Shown here: piece by piece, positions 11,601 through 21,502 of the stretch | Position numbering within the stretch: the first letter of the stretch is position 1 | How the letters are laid out: each line of letters begins with the position of its first letter | Notes under the pieces: model-generated | What the model saw: the letters and a program-made list of their open reading frames with translations, nothing else | Database searches by the model: none | What the model was told of the DNA's origin: nothing | Position numbers and translations under genes: made by a program | DNA from: Rebecca billardiae RCC1528 | Lineage: Eukaryota > Haptophyta | DNA: 64,000 nucleotides | NCBI GenBank assembly: GCA_965240325.2 | Contig: OZ251226.1 | Location: forward strand, 2,294,001 to 2,358,000 | Direction: 5' to 3'

Positions 11601-12916
11601 CCGGTACCCGCCGCGCCGGCGGCGCCGGCGCCGCCCGCGCCGCTCGACTGCGGGTCGTCCAGCGCGAACGCCGAGTGCGAGAAGAGCTCCTTGCCGTCCA
11701 GGTACCGCGCCTGCTCGCGCATGTCTGTGAAGCCGTCGCAGTAGTCGCCAGGGCAGCGGTCGCCCGCGCCACTTCCTCCGAACGGGCCAAAGCCGCTCAG
11801 CAGCGCGCCCGAGGTGGTCTGGCGCGAGGTGGCGACGGAGAGCATGCTCAGCGCGCCGCCGGCCATCCCGGAGCCCCCGCCGCCGCCCGAGGCGCCCGCG
11901 CCGCCCGCCGTCAGGCTGATGTCCAGCGACCCGCGCCCGCTGTGCGTCGGCGCCGCAAAGCGCGCGCTCCGGCCGTGCGCCCCGCCGCTCTTACGGCGCG
12001 CGCGCGCGGGCGCGGGCGTGGTGAGCGCTTCGGGGACGCCGACGAACCACATCTCGCCGCTCGTGTCGACGATGAAGTCCACGATCGCGCGCACCACCGT
12101 GCACCGCCCGGCGCCCTCGAGGTAGCTCAGCAGCCGGTTGGCGGTCGCGCCGACCTGCCGGTTCAGGGCCGTCATGTTCGACTTGAGAGCGAACACGGGC
12201 GCGGACTCAGCGGGGTGCGAGTCGTGGTCGCCGGCCGCGGCGGGCGGGACGGTGGCCTCGCGCCGGATCCCACCGCCGTCGCCGCCGAGGTACACCATCT
12301 TGAGCACGCGCGAGACGCGCCGGCCCATGCGGTCGACGACCAGCTCGCACCGATAGCGAGTCGCCTGCCCGCCGCGCGCGTGCACGTACAGCTGCAGACC
12401 GACGGCGCCGCTCAGGTCGGCGCCGTCGCGCAGGACGCTCGCGAGCCCGTCCACGTCGAGCACGTACGCCTTCACGTCCTCGCTCGCCGTGCCCTTCATC
12501 CGGCGGAGCACGGCGACGTACTCGTGCGAGTTGCAAGGGTCGGAAAGGGCGACGCGAGTGAAGTGCTCACGGATGACGGCGAGCGTCGTCTTGTCGCGGT
12601 TGCGCTTCTTGACCAGGCCGTCCTGCGCGCGGCGGGTGGCGTGCGCGACGCGCAAAGCTGTCCGTCATCAGCGAGCGCCAGCCTCCGCCGCACGAGGGCG
12701 CGCGCTGCCTGGCTGCTGCTGCGGGCAGCCGTCCATCCCGCCGCTCGCATGCGCGGCGCGAACGCGGCGCGCACGCACCTTCGCGGTAAAGAGCCACGTC
12801 GTCGGCTCCCCGCCGGTAAACAGGACAGTGTCGACCATCTTGAGCCCGAAGCGCGCCGGGCTCCCCTCCTGCACGCGCCAGGGGGCACCACGCATCCGGA
12901 TGTTGGGCGGGAACAT
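8622..12916 (-). CDS. NDRG/alpha-beta-hydrolase-fold protein with FYVE-like motif
   Basis: About 1302 residues in three exons: 12916-12779, 12622-9260 and 9029-8622 (phase 0, donors GTGCGT and GTGCGC). The first ~350 residues are compact and conserved-looking but unidentified. They are followed by RCPGDYC and, further on, RVCESCY, which resembles the last Cys pair of FYVE zinc fingers (RVCDxCY). A long disordered Ala/Gly/Ser/Arg stretch follows. The last ~400 residues have the alpha/beta-hydrolase fold: a strand ending VVLHDFFES, the elbow GSGNG, a late acidic loop GRHDLLVRPEH and the His-containing CGHMVAQEAP. The elbow has Gly where the Ser nucleophile should be, as in the non-enzymatic NDRG family. 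An ATG at 13027 is an alternative start. The gene is divergent from the SET gene at 13266. Function unknown. Confidence 0.75.
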
Positions 12917-13265
12917 CGCCGCGTGCGTACGACGGCACGGGACGGCGCGCTGCATCGGGAGCACAGCGACGGTCGCGTGCGCTCGGGAGCGCGCACCCGC
13001 CATAAGAGTCGGTATGCCCACGCCCATCCTTGCTGCGAGGGCTCGACCGCCTGGTCGTCCATCCCAGAGGAGCCACCTCCCCTCTCAGCGGTGGAAGACG
13101 GCAGCCATGAAACGGTGCCGCTCCCGCCGTTAAACGAAATCAGAGGCGCGAAAAGGCGAACTACACCCAAAAATCAAAATCATCCAAAAAATCCGGCCAA
13201 GAACGTGGCCGCGCCTCCATCGTGAGTTCGGTCATCGCGTGGACGTCCGTCGGCGCACCGAGGCC
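12917..13265. promoter_or_regulatory. Bidirectional promoter region
   Basis: This 349-bp gap separates the start codons of two divergent genes, so it must contain both promoters if the chosen starts are right. At 13145-13154 it has GGCGCGAAAA, which on the other strand reads TTTTCGCGCC, the E2F core pattern TTTSGCGC. The stretch around 13155-13200 is A-rich. Promoter function is inferred from position only. Confidence 0.5.
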
Positions 13266-15277
13266 ATGCGCTGGCCACGCGGCCTGGCACTGGCGACGCT
13301 CGCCTCTGTCGCGTGCTGTGCGCATGCTGCCGCGTGGACGCGAACATCTGGCCCTTCGCATGCCCGCCGCCCGGTGGCGGCCGCTTCCTGCCGGCCGGTG
13401 CGCACCGTCTCTATGGCCGCCGCTGATGAAGCGCCCGATCCGGAGAAGGCAGCAAAGGCGCTGATGGCGTGGCTGAAGAAGCGCGGCGCATCCATCGACA
13501 GAGTACGGATCGAGCAATCCGAGCCCGGCACGCTCGGTTGGGGCCTGCGCGCCGCCGCTGCGACCGACGCGGGCGAGGTGCTTGCCACTGTCCCCGACGC
13601 GTGCACGCTCGCGACGACGGATGACGCGATGGCGCAAAAGGCGCTCGCGGCACTCGAGGCGGAGGTGCCGACGGCGCACTGGCCAGTGCAGCTCGGCCTG
13701 CGCCTCCTCGTCGAGGCGAGCGACCCCAAGTCCGACTGGGCCGCCTACTGCGCCGCGCTGCCCGGCGCGTTCCATGCAATTCCGCTCTTCTACTCCGATA
13801 CCGCTCTGCGCGCGCTCAAGAGCAGCTGGCTGGCGGAGCACGTGTTCGAGCAGCGCGAGCTGATCGAGGCGGTGATCGGGCGGCTGGAGGGCGCCGACGC
13901 GCCCTTCCGCGACGGCCCCATCAGCGCGGCAGACCTGCGCTGGGCGACGGCGATCGCGTCGAGCCGCGCGCTGCGCGCGGATGGCTCCGACACCCTCGCG
14001 GACGCGGCCGAGCCGGAGGGAGCGGCCGGGTACGCGCTGGTGCCGCTGCTCGACGTGTGCAACCACGAGTCCGACCCGACGTGCGCGCTCGAGCGCGACG
14101 CCGCCGGAGGCGCGTTCACCCTCGTCGCCCGCCGCGCGCTGCGCGCGGGCGAACCGCTCACCGTGAACTACGGCGCGCGCATGGGCAACGGCGCGCGGCT
14201 GCTGCGCTTCGGCTTCGTCGAGGCGGAGGATGAGCACGACTTCGCGCTCGCGCCCTTCGACGACGAGTCGCTCGACGCGGCGCACTTGCTCGGCGAGCCC
14301 AAGCCGATGGCGTCCGGCCTCCACGTCGGCGGCGTGCCCGAGCCGCTCTCGCGCCCGCCGCCGTCTGTCGAGGCCGTCAAGGCCGGCGCATCGCTCGAGC
14401 CGTTCCAGCGCAGCCGGCTCGAGACGCTCGGGCTGGTGGGCGCGGCTGCGCAGCCGATGCTGCGCTTCAGCGCGGAGCGGATCGACGGGCGCCTGCTCGC
14501 GGCGCTCCGCGTCCTGTACGCGCACGCAGAGGACCAGCTGGAGGTGCGCGCTCGCGCGCGCGCGCCACGCCCCAGCGCGACGCGCTCGGACGCGCGCCCG
14601 CGCGCACAGCGTGCGGCGCCCATGGCCGCTCCGACCTGCGTTGTTGACTGCCGGCCGCCCGGCACGCGCGCGCCTCCGTGCGTCGCGCGTCGCCGCAGGG
14701 CCACGGCATCGACGCGCTGCAGACCGACGAGCGCCTTCTGGACGACAGCCTGGAGGAGCAGGTGCGGCGCACCGCCCTGGGCTGGGCGATGCTCGTGGCG
14801 GGCGGCTGTGCCGACCCCGCGCTCACGGCAGGCTTTGGCGGCGGCATCGGGCGCACAGACACGCACATGCTTGTCGCCGGCCGCGCCACCTCCACCGGCA
14901 TGCTCAGCACGAACGGCAAGACGGCGCTCGGCCTGCGCAAGTCGCAGCTCCGCGCGGCGATCGGCGCCCTGCGGCACGCGAAGGGCACCCTGCTGCACAG
15001 GCAGCCGATCCAGTCTGCGTTCCTCGACCCGATCGAGCGCAACAAGCGCATGGACGAGGACGAGAGCACGGGCGACGGTGAGGACGACGAGGACGAGGAG
15101 GGCGGCGAGGACGCGAAGGGCGACTCGGAGGGCCTGCTGCTCGACGGCACCGCCGAGCCGCCGCGCGACGACGAGTTCCTCCCGCCGCCGGACTCGCTGC
15201 CCGGCAATCTCTTCGAGGACATGGACGCCGCCGGCGACGTGCCCGCTGGCGCGGATGTGGTGGGCAAGGCGGAGTGA
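13266..15277 (+). CDS. SET-domain lysine methyltransferase, RuBisCO-LSMT-like, plastid-type
   Basis: About 618 residues from exons 13266-14543 and 14699-15277 (phase 0, donor GTGCGC, acceptor CCGCAG). The N-terminus is a signal peptide (MRWPRGLALATLASVACCA) with cleavage likely near AHA/AAW, followed by an Arg/Ser/Ala-rich transit-like stretch to about residue 58: a bipartite plastid address. The SET core begins around IEQSEPGTLGWGLRA; the motifs are VPLLDVCNHES (the NH motif binding AdoMet) and EPLTVNYG (catalytic Tyr-Gly). The C-terminal half corresponds in position to the Rubisco-substrate-binding domain of LSMT relatives and ends in an acidic tail. Family members methylate Lys on stromal proteins such as Rubisco or aldolases; the actual target cannot be read here. 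An in-frame ATG lies nine codons upstream at 13239. Confidence 0.82.
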
Positions 15278-16275
15278 GGGCTCGTGCGTGCAGCGTTGGG
15301 TGTGGCTCGCGCGTGCTCGCGCGTGCGATCGCATCTCAGGCGATGCTGGTGCCGCCGTGTCACGAGCATGCATCGAGACAAGCTCGGAGCGCGTGTGGCT
15401 CGAATGGGCGCATGAGTCACGGCGGCTGCTGCGCCCGCACTGCTGCGGTGTTGGCGGGCTGCCGTTCTACTTTTATTAGTTTTAATCAGCGCATCATCGC
15501 TGTTTCGAATTCGGACGGTCGCGGCAGCGTTCCGCGCCGATCACTAGCGCAGCACTTACAGTCTTACTAGCTCAAGGCCCAAGGACTGAGTGAGCGCGCG
15601 CGCCACAGTGCGGCCCACTGACTCAGGCGAACGGCCTGCTGGCTGCTGTCTGCCTGTCTGCCGTGCTGAGTGTCAAAGTAATTAGTAAAGCTGCGACCTG
15701 CGTGCCCGACTCACGTCTTAATCACTCACGACTGCCCGTGACGACAGTCACTACACTCACAGATGACCCCCGACCTAATTGAACCGGCGGCGCCGGCCAG
15801 TCACTCCTCGCGAGTCGCGGCAGCGGCCTCGCGGTCGGGGCCGCATGGCGCATCCGGGCATCGGCGTCCGAGTCTGCACGGTCCAGGACCAGGACCACGG
15901 CGCCACGTCCGTCAGCCCTGTCGCCCGTCTGTCGGCATTCGGAAGCTGGCAACGGCCGCGCGACGTGCGCGTCTGGCCAGGCTGATTGATGAGTGATGAT
16001 CTACGCTGCTGATTTAGAGTAGTCTGTCGTCTGACTCCGTTGTCATCACCGCTGTGATTGTCGACAGATTGATCACTTGATGGCTGAGCCGTGAGAGAGG
16101 CGTGAGCAAAGGAAAGATGGCGTGAGCTTGGCTGCTTGGGTTACTTCCGGAAGGGTTACTACTGACTGACTTGTCTTGAGTAGGCTTGCGCCTGCCTTCC
16201 ACGCGGTTGCAGCGCCGCCATCGTGCGACTCCTCGGCCTCGCATCATTCGGCATCAAGCCGGCCGACAATCCAGC
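15278..16275. other. Intergenic, no gene seen
   Basis: One kilobase between the 3' end of the SET gene and the uL15 start. It contains scattered ACTCAGT/TGACTGA-type simple sequence and short open frames without family signatures. The last 100 bases are presumably the uL15 promoter; no specific motif was recognised. Confidence 0.5.
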
Positions 16276-17277
16276 ATGTGGTCGCGTGCGCTGTCAGCGT
16301 CCGTGCGCTCGGCGCGGCAGCCGCCGAGCGCGGTGCTCCTGCGGCTGGGCGAGCCGGTACGTGCCGGCGTGCGGGCGGTTTCCACGCTCACGCGCGTCCA
16401 CCGTCCACCTCGTGAAGCCGTACGCCCGGCCGCGAGCGCACAGACGCCGGCATCGGGATTGCTTGCGCGCCACCTCTCGGCCTTCAGCGCCGACGTTGGC
16501 CCACTCGCGCTGAATGTGTTGCAGCCGAACCCGGGCGCGACGAAGCAGCGCAAGCGCGTAGGCCGGGGCGACGGCAGCGGACGTGGCGGCACGAGTGGCC
16601 GCGGGCACAAGGGCGCAAAGCAGCGCTCGGGCAAGTCGATCCCTTACGCCGGCTTCGAGGGCGGGCAGACACCGCTGTACCGGCGGCTGCCAAAGCGCGG
16701 CTTCTCGAACAGGCGCTTCGAGCGCCGATTCGCGGAGCTGAACCTGGACACGCTCGCTCAGTTCGTGCGCTCGGGCCGGCTGGCCGTGCCCGCGGACAGG
16801 GAGATCACGATGAAGGATCTGCAGGACTGCGGAGCCGTGCGCATCAGCATGTGCGTCGGCGCGCCGCGCACGCCTGCGCCCCTCGCGCCCCCGGCGCGCA
16901 CTGGTTGACCCGCGCTCCGGGCGCGCTCCGTCCGCCCACTGCGCAGGCATGACAAGGGCGTCAAGCTGCTTAGCCGCGGGCAGCGCGACTTTGACGTGCC
17001 CGTCCGCCTCGTCGTGAGCGCTGCCGCCACGAAAGCCATCGAGGCTGTCGAGCGCGCGGGCGGCTCCATCACGACCATGTACCACGATCGGATCGCGCTG
17101 CGGCTGCTGCTCAAGCCGCACAAGTTCGAGCTGAAGCCGCGGCCGGCGTACCCGCCGCCGCGGCTGATGGCGCGCTACATGGATCCGGAGAAGCGCGGCT
17201 ACCTCGCGGAATGGGCGAAGGAGCAGGCCGCGGCCACTCCGGAAGCTGAGGGCCAGCCCTTGACGAAGGCGGAATGA
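16276..17277 (+). CDS. MRPL15: Mitochondrial large-subunit ribosomal protein uL15
   Basis: About 301 residues from exons 16276-16850 and 16947-17277 (phase 2 intron of 96 nt, donor GTGCGT, acceptor GCGCAG). The first ~85 residues are Arg/Ser/Ala-rich with no acidic residues near the start ([17 protein letters not shown]...), a typical mitochondrial presequence. The mature part has the uL15 N-terminal signature: [20 protein letters not shown], then [18 protein letters not shown]. The second exon holds the C-terminal fold ([20 protein letters not shown]) and an extra C-terminal tail. The protein binds 23S-type rRNA late in large-subunit assembly. A plastid location is less likely because there is no hydrophobic signal peptide. 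An ATG at 16186 is an alternative start. Confidence 0.9.
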
Positions 17278-18285
17278 AGCCAGACCGTGGGCGTTTACGA
17301 GCGGGCCAGCGGGCGTGAGCGATTGCATCAGTGTCTCCGAAGTCTGTCGTCAAGAGAAGCGTCGTCGATCTCCAGGAGCCTTCATGATCACATATATATT
17401 ATTGAATAATCTGATGGCTTACAGAATACACGGGGACGCAGAATAGTGAGTACTAACGGTAGTATTGTACCGTTACGAGAGGCGGGGTCAGAGCCCCACT
17501 GTGGGGTGTGTGGCCCAAAATCCAGCTTTCTGCCGTCTTGAGATGAGGCTCTCAAACTTCGGGATGTCAATATTCGCCTGAAATGACCTGGGGTCACGCT
17601 GATAAGTTTTGCGAAAAAATGTCACATACTGGAGATATACGACCTCAATCTCGACGCGATCTCGGCAACATTAGTAGGGGAGGTATACGATCTCCAAGGT
17701 GATCTCGCTATTTGCACCAGAATCGCACCGGCCAGATCACATTTTGATTTTTGGCAGTCTGAAATTGGCACAGGCGGATTCTACACCCTGGAATTAGGCC
17801 TAAACGAACTTCAAAACGGACTCAAACAGTTATTAATAGAGGAAATATTTCATATTTCGAGATTTCGGGAGATTGTGTCACTCGGGAGTGTAACGGTCGG
17901 AGCTCTGACCCCACTATACATTGTACCGTCTGACCGTCAGACTCCGTAACTCGTAAGTTTACTGTTTAGTCTTATTTAGTCTTTAGTCTTTAGAAGGACT
18001 TCAGTGAGACTGATGCGGTCCTCGACCGCAGGCTGCTACAGTAAAGCTTTATTACAGTACCGACGGTAGCTTACGCCGGGACCGGGTGTCACGCCGACAG
18101 TGTCACAGTGTCACGCGCCCGACGCGCCGCCGCCGGGCCCGCGGCTGGGCGGCTGCGCTAATAGTAATAAAATAAAATTAAAATATATCATATTAATTAT
18201 AAATAACAATAATTTTATAATAAACAAAGCCTGACTTCTCGGTATCAGACAAGTCTGCTCAGTGCGCATGAGCGATCGAGCATCA
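17278..18285. other. Convergent intergenic, possible small element
   Basis: This lies between the 3' ends of uL15 (+) and VPS35 (-), so it holds two terminators. An AT-rich block at 18160-18230 abuts the VPS35 3' end. At 17485-17498 and 17903-17916 a short motif of the form GGGGTCAGAGCYCC occurs in opposite orientation, next to TACCGTTAC-like sequence. It may be the ends of a ~470-bp non-autonomous element, but the match is too short to be sure. No gene is supported. Confidence 0.4.
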
Positions 18286-18783
18286 TCAGTCACTACCTGC
18301 AGCGTCCGCGCCGCCGCTGCGCGCCGTGTCGATCTCGTCGTATCTCCGAAGCATCTCGGCGTTCCCTTCTTGCCGCAGCGCCGCCTTGCGCGCCTCGATG
18401 TGCGCGCGCACGTTCGCGTAGTGCCCGTCGACGCCGGCTGGTGCGCCCCCGCCCGCCCCCGTGCTCGCGAGCTGCTCCTCGATCAGGCTCATCAGCATGC
18501 CCACCGTCCTCGGCGCCACCTCGTCCGTGAGCTCGTAGTAGTAGAGCTGCTCGTCCAGCAGCTCGACAAACAGCGCCACGTGCTGGTTGGAGACCTGCGC
18601 GCGGCCGAGGGGGCGGCGCGAGGCGCGCGCGGGGCGGGGAACGGTGAGCTGCGCGAGGAGGCGCGTCGCGGATGGCACCGAGCACGGGACGCCGCACGAC
18701 GCCAGCCGCGCGCGCACCTTGCACGCGTCCGCAGTCTTGAGCGCGCGCTGCAGACACTCCCGCACGCGCTTGCCGTCTGTGTA

Positions 18784-18821
<38 letters not shown>

Positions 18822-21219
18822 TCGCGTCCGCGTCCGCGGCGCCGGGCGCGTCGCTGCCCGGCGCGGGCGTGCTCGTGGGCGCCCAGAACAGGTGCGCGGC
18901 GCGCGCCACCGCGCGGCACTGGTCCGGCTTCTTGAGCAGCTTCGCCGAGTACTGCGTCGCCTTCATCGCCAGCGTCTCGTAGTTCTCCGCTGACAGCGAG
19001 CTGCGCGGCGGCACACGCCGTCGATGGGTGCGCGAGGCGGCGCGGCACCGCGCAGCCGGGCGGGGTGCGTGGGCGGCGCGTGCGGGCGGGCGCGCGGGTG
19101 GAGGACGGCGCGTGGCGCGCGCGCGCGCGGCGCGCAGCCCGGGGTGGACTGCGCCGCCGCCCTCGCCGCCGCGCCCTCGCGCGCGCCGCGCGCACGCCGC
19201 GGGCGCGCACCGCATCTGCCTGAGCGTGCCGACCGCGATCGCGATGGCGGCGCCCTGCGCCTTGGAGTCTGACAGCTCGTCCTCAAAGAGGATGAAGGCC
19301 TGCGTGACGAACTCGTAGGCGATCTGCTCGAGCGCGCACGCGTCGGCGGCCTGCGCCGCCTGCAGGTGCAGCCGCAGCGCCACGCCCGCAGCCTCCGGCG
19401 GGAAGTCGCTGATCGTGCGGTGGACAAACTCGAACATCTTTTTGCATGTGAGCTTGGGGGGCGCGGGCGCGTCTGCGCTCGCCGCGGTCGCGCGCGCGTG
19501 GATGCGCATGGCCAGCTCGACGCAGCGCAGCACGAGCGGCACCATCGTGCGCCGCGTGCGCCGCGGGCCCGCCTTGCCCAGGTGCGCCCGCGCCACGTCG
19601 AGCATCCGGCCCAGCTGGTCCGTGTCCTCGTGCCTGAAGAAGTGCAGCAGCCGGCACACCAGGCCCTGCTCCTCCTGAAAGTCCTCGTCCTCCTCGTCGT
19701 CCTCGGCGTCGTCCGCGCCCGCGGCGCCGTCGGCGGGGGCGGGGGCGCAGATGAGGGGCTCGATGAAGGCGAGGAGCTGGTCCGCCTGCGCGTGCTGCCG
19801 CACCACCGTGTCGTGCTTGATGATCGCGCGCACCAGGTCGATCGCCACCGCCTTCTGCTCGGCGTGCTTGAGGCACGCGCGCAGCGGCAGGCATGAGCGC
19901 AGCTCGAGCAGGCCGAGCGCGTCGCTGCCGTACGCGCCGAGCGGCGCGACGAGGAGCTGGGTGACGAGCTTGGAGGTCTGCGCGTCGAGCACGCGGGGCA
20001 CGCTCCCCAGGTACTGCACGCACGCCGCGAACACCTCGTCCACGCACTCGCGCCGCTCGGGGTGCGCCTTGAGCGCGAAGCCGACGAGCGCGCCGTGCAG
20101 TTGCACGACCTCGGCGGGCGCCATCCCCGCGCCGTGCTGGCTCACGACCTCGGCGGCGTGCTTCGTGAGCAGCGCGAACGCGGGCACGTCGTCGGGGATC
20201 GCCTGCGCCCCGCCGGCCGGATCGGCCGCGGACGAGCTCGTGCCCGCGCCGCCGTCGCCGCCGCCGCCCGCGGCCGCGCGCGCGGCCGCGGCCGCATGCG
20301 CGCCGAGCCGCTGCAGCAACGCCACGAGGATGCCCTTCACGTCGACGCCGGGCTGCAGCTTGGCGACGTGCTCGAGGAAGGGCTCGAGCGTGCGCAGGTG
20401 GAACTCGTCGGGGAACACCTGGATGATGCACTCCATCAGGTAGTGCTGCGCGATCTGGTCCTTGCAGTTCACCACCTGCTCGAGGATGCGAGGCAGCACG
20501 GTGGTCGCGTACTTGTCCGCGTCGATGCCCTCGAGCTGCGAGAGCCGGACGAGGTTGGTGCCGACGAGGATGCGGAGCTCCTGCCGCTCCTTCTCGCGGC
20601 GCTCGCGCTCGCGCACCGGCCCCTGGTGCTGGATCCGCACCCACAGCTTGTTCATCTCGACGAAGTTGCACAGCACGAACTCGATCGCGTCGTCGACCGT
20701 GCCGCCCTTGCCCTCGTACTCGGAGCCCGTGTCCGGCAGCTTGTCCTTGGACATCTGCGAGAGGTAGTTGCGCAGGAAGAGGCCGCGCAGCGGGTGCTGC
20801 ACGCCGCGGCACATCTCGACCAGGTCCTTCAGGATGTCCCGCGCCGGCGCCTGCTTGCTCTTGATGTACGTCGCGCCGACGGTGACCAGGAGGTACAGCC
20901 GAGGCAGGATGTTGCCCGCGTGCTGCACCAGCTCGTACAGCTCGAGCATGCGGCGGCCGCCGAGGCGCTGGTCGTCGGCGAAGAAGGCCTCGAGGTAGCG
21001 CAGCTCATCCGTCGTCGTCATGTACAGCTCGTAGTAGTTCTTCGGCGAGAGGAGCGAGGTGCGCAGCTCGGAGATCATGTTGGACGAGTGCTTGAGCGCA
21101 TCGCGCAGGTTGTTGGCGTCGAGAGCGCGCTTCATGAGGTGGCCCTGCTGCCGCACGTTCTGCAGCGCGTCGTGCTTCCAGCGCTCCTGCTCCTCCATGA
21201 AGGCCGGCCCCGAAGCCAT
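18286..21219 (-). CDS. VPS35: Retromer subunit VPS35
   Basis: About 866 residues in three exons: 21219-19211, 19000-18718 and 18594-18286. VPS35 is the alpha-solenoid backbone of the retromer coat, which recycles cargo from endosomes to the Golgi or plasma membrane with VPS26 and VPS29. The N-terminal signature ILPRLYLL (near residue 103), the opening pattern of an all-helical repeat protein, FEDELSDSKAQ and the late block AKLLKKPDQCRAV before AHLFW match the family well. Length is slightly above the animal protein (~796) because of an acidic insert (DDAEDDEEDEDF), Ala/Gly-rich inserts and a glycine run encoded by a GCC repeat near 18781-18815. Both introns (210 and 123 nt) are multiples of three without in-frame stops, so intron retention would keep the frame. 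The gene is divergent from SPT16. Confidence 0.95.
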
Positions 21220-21502
21220 CTCGCCGGCGGGTCCGACGCACGCGCGCGGCTGTCGGCGGCAGTCGTCTCACAGCGATGCCGCCCGTCGCGGCGCTTCAAC
21301 CCAAGAAATGGGAATTACAAAAAGCTTTTGGAGGCGAAAATCGGCATTCCCGCCAAAAACGCTCCATTGCGGGCGGGAAATCCGATCGCGATAATCTCCA
21401 ATAATCCGGATGCGTTCGCGACGACGAAGCAGGACCTGGTCGATCGCCTCTCCGCGCAAGGCCGCTGCGCCACTGGCCAACCGCGCGCGCGAGCGGGCAA
21501 CC
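21220..21502. promoter_or_regulatory. Bidirectional VPS35/SPT16 promoter with E2F-like sites
   Basis: A 283-bp spacer between divergent start codons. It contains TTCCCGCCAAAA at 21347-21358, an exact fit to the E2F consensus TTSSCGCSAA, a second inverted copy at 21369-21380 (TTTCCCGCCCGC on the minus strand), and a weaker GGCGAAAA at 21333-21340. The three are packed within 50 bp. SPT16 is needed for replication and is a plausible S-phase gene; the regulatory role is inference. Confidence 0.6.
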
